From JAPHTQ01 sp050295975 (GTDB taxonomy: Bacteria > Pseudomonadota > Gammaproteobacteria > Thiohalomonadales > Thiohalomonadaceae): a DNA stretch of 64,000 bases. Position 1 is the first letter of the stretch. Every line of letters starts with the position of its first letter. The stretch is taken from positions 20,540 to 84,539 of the forward strand of contig JBNKQR010000003.1 in the NCBI GenBank assembly GCA_050295975.1, given 5' to 3'. Position numbers and translations under genes: made by a program. The notes beneath the pieces were generated by a model, which worked only from the letters and a program-made list of their open reading frames with translations, was not told where the DNA came from and searched no databases. Shown here in pieces: positions 1 to 7,829 of this stretch.

Positions 1-14
1 AGTAGGAATAGACA

Positions 15-674
15 ATGTCAATGGAGATAGAGCCACTTGTACAAAGCCTCGCCGAGAAAGTAGAGCGCCACTGGTATGGGAAATACCGCGGTTATGTCGA
101 GGACAACAGGGATCCTAAAAATATTGGTCGCCTGCGTTTGCGTATCCCTGCCGTATTTGGTGACGAAAAAACTGGGTGGGCTATGCCATGTGTACCCTAT
201 GGCGGTGCCATGGGAGAAGGTATGGTGTTTATCCCGGAGAAAGACGCAGGTGTTTGGGTGGAATTCGAAGAGGGAAATCTGGAGCGACCTATTTGGGTTG
301 GCATGTTCTGGGGTGTTACTGATGATGGCGGCGAAATGCCTCTACATAACAACCCTGATGGCACTGAAGAAACCGAATACCAGGTCCCGCCAAGCAGAAA
401 GATTATACGGACAAAAAAAGGTCACACCATACAGCTTGAGGATAAGGATGGGGAAGAACTGATTACGATTGTCCACTGGAAGGATAACGAAAATAACAAA
501 AAAAACGTAATCACCATGGATGCAAGCGGAATAAAGATTACTGACTACACAGAAAATGTTATCGAGATGAAAGAAGATGCCTTCACTATAACATCGAAGG
601 TTGCATTTACAATTGATGCTTCGGGGCAGGCAATGGAATTTATTGCCGATGCAGTGGATTTCACCAAAGGATAA
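15..674 (+). CDS. CIS baseplate spike protein, gp5/VgrG OB-fold (phage baseplate assembly protein V)
   Basis: This 219-residue protein forms the base of the membrane-piercing spike at the centre of a contractile-tail baseplate. Residues about 20-65 (YGKYRGYVEDN, GRLRLRIPAVFG, then GWAMPCVPYGG) have the pattern of the gp5/VgrG OB-fold, followed by a beta-rich region around GVWVEFEEGNLERPIWVG. Residues 130-219 are repetitive beta strands (HTIQLEDKDGEE, ITIVHWKD) like the gp5 C-terminal stalk. It is much shorter than a full VgrG, so only the OB-fold and stalk are present, as in eCIS Afp8-like spikes. The PAAR-like gene follows 2 bases after its stop. The family is clear; the exact CIS subtype is inferred. 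Confidence 0.85.
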   Translation: MSMEIEPLVQSLAEKVERHWYGKYRGYVEDNRDPKNIGRLRLRIPAVFGDEKTGWAMPCVPYGGAMGEGMVFIPEKDAGVWVEFEEGNLERPIWVGMFWGVTDDGGEMPLHNNPDGTEETEYQVPPSRKIIRTKKGHTIQLEDKDGEELITIVHWKDNENNKKNVITMDASGIKITDYTENVIEMKEDAFTITSKVAFTIDASGQAMEFIADAVDFTKG

Positions 675-676
675 TT

Positions 677-1159
677 ATGGGCATATTGATTATTGTTGAT
701 GCTGATCCGGTAGAAGGTACTGACAAGCACAATGTTTCCGGTAATGCGGCAACAAACCCGCCCAGCCCAAGTGCATGGGTCGCTGATTATGACTATGAAG
801 GAAAAATAACCGATCAATTAAGTGATTTTGTAAATATTGGTGGTGCTGCCATTGCTACGGTAGGCAGCAAAAGCACGTTGAACCCGGGCGGGAACGCTCC
901 GCCGGCAGGAAAACACTCCGGTCCACAGGGGAGTAATTTTGTGCCTTCAGCACCGCCACCGGTCGCCATATCACTGGTCATTAGTGACCCTGTTGGTGAT
1001 GGATTCCCCAGTACAGGTGCAGGAAGTGGTTTTGTCAGTATCGGTGGTGAAGCAGTTTTGCTGGATGGTGATTCAATAGATACCTGCGATGGATTGTCAA
1101 CACCGGAAAATTCTACAGTGACCGCAGATGGGCAGGATTTTGTCAGCTGTTCTGAATAA
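677..1159 (+). CDS. PAAR-like spike-tip protein of the contractile injection system
   Basis: A 160-residue Gly/Pro/Ser-rich protein likely to cap the spike. It has the repeated short beta/glycine pattern of PAAR-like proteins (FVNIGGAAIATVGS near residues 50-65, FVSIGGEAVLLDGDSI near 115-130) and sits directly behind the OB-fold spike gene, as in eCIS operons (Afp10 position). Several Cys and Asp residues lie near the C-terminus (DTCDGLS, SCSE), but no textbook metal-binding PAAR motif could be assigned. It starts at ATG 677, two bases after the preceding stop. The assignment rests on position plus composition. Confidence 0.7.
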   Translation: MGILIIVDADPVEGTDKHNVSGNAATNPPSPSAWVADYDYEGKITDQLSDFVNIGGAAIATVGSKSTLNPGGNAPPAGKHSGPQGSNFVPSAPPPVAISLVISDPVGDGFPSTGAGSGFVSIGGEAVLLDGDSIDTCDGLSTPENSTVTADGQDFVSCSE

Positions 1160-1180
1160 CACGGATCAGGAGGACTACTA

Positions 1181-1549
1181 TTGGTACTCAATGCACAAGG
1201 ATTTGCTTTTCCCTGGAGCGTAACTGACGCCGGACGTATCGCAGTCAGTGGCGGCGACGAGGCCTTGCGGGGAAAGATTGTCCAGGTACTGTTTACGGCA
1301 CCTGGCGAGAGGGTGCATAAACCGGAATTCGGATGCGGGCTGTTTAATCTGGTTTTTGAACCGAATGACTCGATTCTGGCTGCCGCAATGGAATTCACCA
1401 TTGGTCAGGCACTGGTACGCTGGCTCAAAGATGAAATTAAAGTGGATGGTGTAAGTGTCAGTCACAAGGATGAGATGATTTTTGTGGAAATCGTTTACAC
1501 CAAACTCAAAGACCGTACGGCGCAAGCCATGCGGATCCGCTTCAAATAA
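1181..1549 (+). CDS. GPW/gp25 family baseplate wedge protein
   Basis: A 122-residue protein of the T4 gp25/P2 gpW family, a core baseplate wedge component (Afp9-like) thought to help start sheath polymerisation. Diagnostic stretches are FPWSVTDAGRIAVSGGDEAL, LFTAPGERVHKPEFGCGL and LVFEPND, which match the family core (GER...PEFG.GL...F.P). The start is TTG at 1181: an AGGAGGA ribosome binding site lies at 1168-1174 with 7-base spacing, and no ATG lies between that site and the start of family homology. It is followed 17 bases later by the gpJ-like gene in the same operon. Confidence 0.9.
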   Translation: MVLNAQGFAFPWSVTDAGRIAVSGGDEALRGKIVQVLFTAPGERVHKPEFGCGLFNLVFEPNDSILAAAMEFTIGQALVRWLKDEIKVDGVSVSHKDEMIFVEIVYTKLKDRTAQAMRIRFK

Positions 1550-1566
1550 CACCGAGACTAGATATC

Positions 1567-3120
1567 ATGGCAAACAATGGCGACAACAGTTATTCCCAGG
1601 TGCTGGACTACATGGCGCGTGATTACGACAGCATCCTACGTGCCATGCGTGCAGAGATACCGCGCAAGTTACCTGAATGGACCGACTATGAATCGGAAAG
1701 TGATTTCGGTAATGGCCTGTTACAGTTGTTTGCACACATGGCTGACATCCTGAGCTATTACCAGGATCGTATTGCCAATGAGAGTTTTCTCTCCACAGCA
1801 CGAGAACGCCGTAGCATTATCAATCATCTGCAACTTATCGGTTACCAGTTAGCAACCGCAGCACCATCTGCTGCAGAATTAACCTTAAGCATTCCTGCTA
1901 CATGCATGGATACCGTCACTCTGTATAAAGGTGATGCCTTTGCCACGGAAAGCACAAAAACACGCCCAAGCATACGTTTCGAATACATTGGAGAAGATTC
2001 CACCATCGATTGTTCCACACTTTCTGTGGACAGTGACACCGGCAGAAAACTGTACCGATTTCCAGCTGAAGAGGGGAGATTTGTTAAAGATGAAATACTT
2101 GGAACCTCAGACGGCAGCCCCAATCAACGATTCCCCCTGGGTTATCAGGGTCTGATCCTGCGCTCCATCGGTGGTAGCGCATTGGTCAATCCGGACATAA
2201 GTATTGAAATTGAATTGGGTGGCGCCGTTGATACTGATTGGAGTTTACAGGAAACGCTTGCATTCAGCCGTGCCGAGCAAAAGGACTACATCATAGAAAT
2301 CGATAAAAATGACCAGGCACATATTATATTGGGTGATGGAGAATTTGGCGCCATACCGTCTTCCGGTGCCGAGATTCGTGCCACCTATCGAATAGGTGGT
2401 GGAGCGCAGGGGAACGTACCGGCAGAGAGTATCAATACGATTATAGATGCGCCGGAACTCACATTAATCAATGCATCGGTAAGCAATGAAGAGGCTGCTA
2501 CGGGTGGCAGTGATCGAGAGAGTATAGAGCATGCCGTTTCCCATGCGCCGGGAGTTTTTCGTTCACTCAAGCGTTCGGTGACAAAAGATGATTATGAGGC
2601 ACTTGCACTCAATTTCCAGGGCGTAGGCAAGGTAAGAGCAAAACCCACCAACTGGAACACAATAACACTTTATGTGGCTCCACAGGGTGGTGGTTACATG
2701 AGTGACATACTGAAAGCCAACCTGCGTACTTATTTCGAAGACAAGCGACCTTTATCGACCATCGTCGAGTTTGATGATGTCACCTATGTCAATATTTATG
2801 TTACAGCTACGGTAGGATTGAAAGGTTACTATTCTCAGGCTGAAAAAAAGGAAGAGATCGAGCAGGTTGCAGGTGAGCTGCTGGCATTCGACCGTCTGGA
2901 TTTTGGTAAACCTGTTTATCTCAGTAAATTCTACGAAGCAATAGAGTTGGTAGAAGGTGTTGAATTTGTCACCATTACCGAATTTCGTAGCGATACCCAC
3001 GATGGATTGACAGAAACTCCACTAGGAAAACTTGAGTTGCAAAGCCATGAATTGGCGCAACCTGCCAAGGGCTCAACGTATGTGAATGGCATACAGGTTT
3101 TGGTAACAGGAGGTTACTAA
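1567..3120 (+). CDS. Baseplate J/gp47-like protein
   Basis: A 517-residue homologue of P2 gpJ/Mu gp47 (Afp11-like), a structural baseplate wedge protein. The N-terminal part (MARDYDSILRAM, PEWTDYESESDFGNGLLQLF, ADILSYYQDRIANESFLSTA) is the hallmark of this family in contractile injection systems. The middle carries HIILGDGEFGAIP and IRATYRIGGGAQGNVPAESI, also typical. The length is ordinary for a Mu gp47/gpJ-type protein in a compact CIS. An AGGAGG element at 3108-3113 near the 3' end serves as the ribosome binding site of the next gene, which begins immediately after the stop. Confidence 0.92.
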   Translation: MANNGDNSYSQVLDYMARDYDSILRAMRAEIPRKLPEWTDYESESDFGNGLLQLFAHMADILSYYQDRIANESFLSTARERRSIINHLQLIGYQLATAAPSAAELTLSIPATCMDTVTLYKGDAFATESTKTRPSIRFEYIGEDSTIDCSTLSVDSDTGRKLYRFPAEEGRFVKDEILGTSDGSPNQRFPLGYQGLILRSIGGSALVNPDISIEIELGGAVDTDWSLQETLAFSRAEQKDYIIEIDKNDQAHIILGDGEFGAIPSSGAEIRATYRIGGGAQGNVPAESINTIIDAPELTLINASVSNEEAATGGSDRESIEHAVSHAPGVFRSLKRSVTKDDYEALALNFQGVGKVRAKPTNWNTITLYVAPQGGGYMSDILKANLRTYFEDKRPLSTIVEFDDVTYVNIYVTATVGLKGYYSQAEKKEEIEQVAGELLAFDRLDFGKPVYLSKFYEAIELVEGVEFVTITEFRSDTHDGLTETPLGKLELQSHELAQPAKGSTYVNGIQVLVTGGY

Positions 3121-5310
3121 GTGCGACTTATTGCCATTGCCGCCAGCCCCAATCCACAAGGAAACAGGATAGATATAACCTGGAAGTTTCCTGATGCGCC
3201 TGAATATCCTGGCGTGCGAATAATGCGGCGTGAAGGAACTCACCCCTTACACCCCAACGATGGCGATTTGGTAGCAGAGGGAGATAATCTACACAAAGTT
3301 TCAGATACCGGCCTGAAAAGTGAAACCGTCTACTACTATGGCTTTTTCCCTTACCGTGGTGATCCACGCGAGTATGCTTACGACCGACGCAATCGAGCCA
3401 TGGCCATGGCAACCGGTTTCTACGATTATGCCAAGCGTATTTATGAACTGCTGCCAGCAGTTTATCACCGCTATGATACCGAGCTACCCGATCCCACCAA
3501 GGTTGTCACTGAAGATATAGATAAACCTCAATTACGACGTTTTCTTGATATTTCAGGTGGGCAACTAAATCAGCTTCACAGTTTCGCCCGATTCTTACCC
3601 AAAACCCGCAATATCAGACATGTGCCGGGAAATATGCTGTCATTGCTGGCTCACTGGATCGGTTGGAAAACCAATTCCATGCTGGAATACGAAGGCCAGC
3701 GAAATGAGGTTATTTACGCCCCGCATCTATACCAAAGGATCGGGATCATCCCAACAATCGGCGCAACGGTGAAACGCATCAGCGGCTGGGAAAGCCGTAG
3801 CAAGGAATTCGTACACAACGTACACCGGAGCAATACACCCGAGCGACTAAATCTGTGGCTGATGGAATGTAATACTGGTGATCCCTGGCCATCACAGGGA
3901 TCACTATTGTCGCTCGACCATGCCTATGACGGCCGACCGGAACTCGTCCGCCATGATGATACCCTGTGGTTGTTCTACCATACGCCGCGTAATTCTCGTT
4001 GGGATATCTGGTACAAAAGCTACGACATTGGCATTAGCACAGCATGGAGTGCCAGCCAGCGCCTGAGCAATTCTGGCCGTGTGGACAAATATCCTACTGC
4101 GGCAAGTCTCGATACTCATCTCTATCTGTTTTGGGCAAGTTGTGATGATAGCGATGATCAGCAATGGCAAGTTAACGGCAAAGTATTGATCGCCGACGAA
4201 TGGTCAAGCACAGACACTCCATCTGGTAGTGGCGCACAACGTCGATTACCCACAACGGCAGTAACAAATGACACCCTGTGGCTGTTCTGGTTGGAAAAAA
4301 GTGTAGCGGGATGGTACCTGCAATATGATACTCGGACAAACTCGTCATCATGGACAGGTAATGTCGTGTTTCCTGATGATGTGGGTGGTGAAAATCCTCG
4401 TGTGGAAGATGACTTGCATGTTGTTCTACAGCCACCATTATCAACGCCACGACTATTTGTATTCTGGGCACGCAAAACTGATGGGCCGGAAGCAGGGCAA
4501 AAGCGTTGGGAAATAGCTTATCGGGTAAAAAACAATCTGAACCCGGATGATACGGGTTGGAGTAATGTACGGGTATTGGCAAAGAGCCCGGCCAATGCAG
4601 ACTGGCACGACAGACAACCATTCGGCTTCATCAATGATGCGGATGAACTGGAGCTTTATTGGAGCTCCAACCGTGAAAGTGAAGGATGGTCAATCTGGCA
4701 TTCAAGGCTGACGACATTTGATACGGATATGATCAATGGGATCGATACCTGGGAAGCGCCGCAGCAAGTAACAAACGGTGTCTACAGCCAGAATCATCCA
4801 GCGGTCATTTCCTCCGGCAGTCAGCAATGGCTGTTGTATCGCAGTAATAAACATCTTTTACACCAAAGCGAAGTGTATCGTGCAACCACAATAGTCGATG
4901 AACGATACAACGGCGCCCTGACGGTAGATATGCGACATGGGGAAAAAATTGCCTTACGCGGCAGCTACAATGACTTTCAGACCTATAGCTACGACACAAA
5001 TAAAAGTGACGATGACTGGTATGCCAGAGATACCGTAGGCGTTTTTCTGGATAACGATACCATGGACGAAACATCGATTACCCAACATATCGACCGTCTG
5101 AAACCGGTGATCAAGGAATTCATGCCGCTAACTGATCGTGCGGTATTTTTTAACAGAAGCGATCTGCATACCGATTACGTATACAACTATGGCGATCCAC
5201 TGGATACAGACTCATATACCATTACTGAATCATATAGCGATGAACTAAATGGCACATTAGTGGAACTAGCACTTTCTCCGGGTGAAGATTTCGGAGATGC
5301 CATAGAGTGA
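3121..5310 (+). CDS. gpI-like tail protein fused to FN3 and propeller-like domains
   Basis: A 729-residue composite baseplate protein. Residues 1-80 look like a fibronectin type III domain (NRIDITWKFP, PGVRIMRREG, SETVYYYGFF). Residues about 100-250 resemble the phage tail protein I family (YAKRIYELLPAVYHRYD, LRRFLDISGGQLNQL, MLSLLAHWIGW). Residues 255-590 contain at least five repeats of the kind DTLWLFYHT, THLYLFWAS, DTLWLFWLE, RLFVFWAR, ELELYWSS, suggesting an inserted beta-propeller. The C-terminal 140 residues are unassigned. GTG 3121 directly abuts the previous stop and uses AGGAGG at 3108-3113. The propeller suggests a surface-binding role at the baseplate periphery, which is inference. 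Confidence 0.8.
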   Translation: MRLIAIAASPNPQGNRIDITWKFPDAPEYPGVRIMRREGTHPLHPNDGDLVAEGDNLHKVSDTGLKSETVYYYGFFPYRGDPREYAYDRRNRAMAMATGFYDYAKRIYELLPAVYHRYDTELPDPTKVVTEDIDKPQLRRFLDISGGQLNQLHSFARFLPKTRNIRHVPGNMLSLLAHWIGWKTNSMLEYEGQRNEVIYAPHLYQRIGIIPTIGATVKRISGWESRSKEFVHNVHRSNTPERLNLWLMECNTGDPWPSQGSLLSLDHAYDGRPELVRHDDTLWLFYHTPRNSRWDIWYKSYDIGISTAWSASQRLSNSGRVDKYPTAASLDTHLYLFWASCDDSDDQQWQVNGKVLIADEWSSTDTPSGSGAQRRLPTTAVTNDTLWLFWLEKSVAGWYLQYDTRTNSSSWTGNVVFPDDVGGENPRVEDDLHVVLQPPLSTPRLFVFWARKTDGPEAGQKRWEIAYRVKNNLNPDDTGWSNVRVLAKSPANADWHDRQPFGFINDADELELYWSSNRESEGWSIWHSRLTTFDTDMINGIDTWEAPQQVTNGVYSQNHPAVISSGSQQWLLYRSNKHLLHQSEVYRATTIVDERYNGALTVDMRHGEKIALRGSYNDFQTYSYDTNKSDDDWYARDTVGVFLDNDTMDETSITQHIDRLKPVIKEFMPLTDRAVFFNRSDLHTDYVYNYGDPLDTDSYTITESYSDELNGTLVELALSPGEDFGDAIE

Positions 5311-5858
5311 GGGACCACAGGGTGAATGAACAATTGAGAACACCAAAAGGTATCTACCATGATCAGATCATCTATGCTGATGGACAGCAGATGGATTATG
5401 GCTGGCGCTCTAATATCGTGGTAGACCGTTGCAGGACATTACTGACGGCATTCATGCGTGGCGATGTTGATGTCGAGCCAGGCATTCGCTACCTCGCCCT
5501 GGGTCGAGGTATTTCTACATGGGACGATACGCCACCATCTCCACCCGTAGCTGGAGCCCTCGCGCTGACAGACAGCTCACCTGAGATAATCACGGTGGGT
5601 GATCCTGCGATGACACTGGCGTATCTCGACACAACCGGAAGTGAAACGACCACTCCTGGTAACTGCCTGCAAATTACCCTCACCATCGCCTCAGGCATGC
5701 TACCAACCAGCAGTTCTGAACCCACCTACCCGTTGAGGGAATTCGGCCTGTTCGGGCGTTATGACAGTGCTGATTACATGATCGATTATGTTCGCCATCC
5801 GGTCATCAACATTAGTCCTACCGATACATTGGTACGACGGATCCGGTTGGTATTTTGA
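5307..5858 (+). CDS. Tail-collar/fibre-like CIS protein (paralogue 1)
   Basis: A 183-residue protein resembling N-terminal phage tail-collar fibre proteins: WRSNIVVDRCRTLL, IRYLALGRGISTWDD, and a REFGLFG motif followed by YVRHPVINI. The same layout (RECGLFG, then YFTHPRID) occurs in the gene at 10407-11033, so the two are paralogues. GTG 5307 overlaps the preceding stop by four bases (GTGA), favouring translational coupling; GTG at 5322 is a reasonable alternative start. It probably attaches fibres or forms part of the baseplate rim. The exact role is not shown by the sequence. Confidence 0.65.
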   Translation: MRDHRVNEQLRTPKGIYHDQIIYADGQQMDYGWRSNIVVDRCRTLLTAFMRGDVDVEPGIRYLALGRGISTWDDTPPSPPVAGALALTDSSPEIITVGDPAMTLAYLDTTGSETTTPGNCLQITLTIASGMLPTSSSEPTYPLREFGLFGRYDSADYMIDYVRHPVINISPTDTLVRRIRLVF

Positions 5859-5875
5859 GACAAAGGACGAAGTCA

Positions 5876-7813
5876 ATGGGCGATTATTCACGCGACACAT
5901 TCAAACTGACCAACGTCATGCACCAGATGCTGACAGGCGAGACGGTCACCGACCCACAGCATTATGTAGGGGTACGTTTGCAACAGGGTGTTCCCCTGCT
6001 GGATGCAGATTGGAATGAACTGGACGACATCCGCCGTACCGAGGCACAGGCACTGTTGAACTTCTTCATCGGGAGCGGTGTTCCAGCCAACAACACAGGC
6101 TTTGAGATCACTGGCAGCGGTGCCAGCAACAGTTTCACTATCGGAACAGGAATCATGTCGGTTGAGGGAATGATTGTCGTTAACCCACAGATTACGACCT
6201 ATGCCACCCAACCGGAATCTGCCACATTACCAGCATTGAATCAGCCACCCAGCGGAGTGGAGCGTACCGATCTTGTATACCTTGATGTATGGGATGAAGA
6301 AATCGGCGCCAACGGCAGCAACTACGATGACCTGCGCCTGGTAAATGGCCTGATTGGTGTCGAAACCAGTCGTCGATTATCGCGGCATTGGGCTGTACGC
6401 GTGGAGGAGGGGGCTGATGACCTCTCTGCTGTCACCATGGAAACCGGACATCATTATACGATTTTGGCGCTCATGGAACGCTCGCCATCCACCTCCGCCA
6501 TCCAGGACAACATGATTATCGACCAGCGCAAGATCGGTATCACCCTGGCGGACAACCTGAAAGTACCGCTGTATGTCAGGCGTGGTGTGGAGATCATCAC
6601 CCCGCAACGTTTTGCCACCATGCTTGATGGTTTGCGTTCAACACTCTTTTCACGTCTCAAGGACAATACCATTCCATACCAAATTGCCGCGCCCGAAGAG
6701 CAGCGCAAGGAAGCGCTGATTTTTATGCAGTTACAGGAACTGATGCATCTCTGTCAGCTTGGCGAGAGCCAGGCACTGACCGGTGGTCTGGACAACGATG
6801 ACGCCGTGGAATTTCTTTCAGGGCTCTATGATAGCCAGGGAGACTGGTTGGGTATCCTCGACGAACTGGGGAACGACGGTTCCATCGCACAAACATTTAT
6901 TGACGAATATACGGAATACCTGAATGGAACCACTACGATTGACGGAATTAAGCCGGCACTTGATGACAGTAATTTACTACGCGCCGTAGTTGCACAGGAA
7001 GCGTTGAATACCTGGCTTGCTTCCGCAGGCGATAACCTGCCGGAAGGCAGTGTCGATGCACTTTATATAACCGCCCTGCCGTATGAGAATCTGACGGCAG
7101 GAAGCAGTTACGAATTCACCTACACAATCAGTGCCAATTTCACCACACCTGAAACCGATGAAGAGTTCCAGATCCAGGTCGATCTCAACAGCGGCTTTGG
7201 CACGGTCAGCGTGGACCAGAGCACACTCACTTTCACACCGCCGGAAAGCGAGACAACCATTACGGTAACGGTAACCCCATCAGGTGGCCTGACAACAGCA
7301 GAGTTGGACGTTATTGCCTATGCGACGCGTAGTCCTGTCGCTATTCGCTCCAGCCAGACGCCAATTACACTGACACTTAATGCACTGCCACCTGTGGCAT
7401 CCTTCTATTTTTACGCTGGTGCACTATCGACAGTGGATCGTGTATTTGAAATCCCGCAGGGCCATCTTACTCGTTCACAGGGACGCAATGTTCTGTTCCG
7501 TTTGCGTAATGAGAGTGAAACGGAATCTCGTACCTATGAAATCATGGGCCAGATCATTCCGGATGTCACTGACACAACAGGCTGGTCGCCACTGACATTG
7601 ACTGCAACCGATGACTCGCCGATTACCGTACCGGCCGGTGGGGAAACAGATGTGTTCGTTAACGTCCGGGCGGATGATGCCAGCAACATACCGCCTGTCG
7701 GCACTACCGGCCAAATTATTAGCACCGCCGAACTAATAGCGATAGACGGGTCTGGGGTGAGTGAACCTCAGGAGCCGGTCACGGTGACCATATCATTTGA
7801 AGTTACCTCTTAA
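5876..7813 (+). CDS. DUF6519-type CIS structural protein with Ig-like C-terminal region
   Basis: A 645-residue protein whose N-terminus (YSRDTFKLTNV, DPQHYVGVRLQQGVPLLDADWNEL, then ALLNFFIGSGVPANNTGFEI) matches DUF6519, a domain met in CIS and phage-like operons. Residues about 400-540 contain extracellular Ig-like beta-sandwich patterns (SYEFTYTISANFTTPETD, ETTITVTVTPSGG), and the last 100 residues form another beta-rich module. ATG 5876 was chosen because AAAGGA lies 8 bases upstream at 5862-5867; the longer frame would begin at a TTG inside the previous gene. It is probably a large baseplate or fibre component that contacts targets, by position. Confidence 0.7.
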   Translation: MGDYSRDTFKLTNVMHQMLTGETVTDPQHYVGVRLQQGVPLLDADWNELDDIRRTEAQALLNFFIGSGVPANNTGFEITGSGASNSFTIGTGIMSVEGMIVVNPQITTYATQPESATLPALNQPPSGVERTDLVYLDVWDEEIGANGSNYDDLRLVNGLIGVETSRRLSRHWAVRVEEGADDLSAVTMETGHHYTILALMERSPSTSAIQDNMIIDQRKIGITLADNLKVPLYVRRGVEIITPQRFATMLDGLRSTLFSRLKDNTIPYQIAAPEEQRKEALIFMQLQELMHLCQLGESQALTGGLDNDDAVEFLSGLYDSQGDWLGILDELGNDGSIAQTFIDEYTEYLNGTTTIDGIKPALDDSNLLRAVVAQEALNTWLASAGDNLPEGSVDALYITALPYENLTAGSSYEFTYTISANFTTPETDEEFQIQVDLNSGFGTVSVDQSTLTFTPPESETTITVTVTPSGGLTTAELDVIAYATRSPVAIRSSQTPITLTLNALPPVASFYFYAGALSTVDRVFEIPQGHLTRSQGRNVLFRLRNESETESRTYEIMGQIIPDVTDTTGWSPLTLTATDDSPITVPAGGETDVFVNVRADDASNIPPVGTTGQIISTAELIAIDGSGVSEPQEPVTVTISFEVTS

Positions 7814-7829
7814 GGAGAAGGGCAACATC

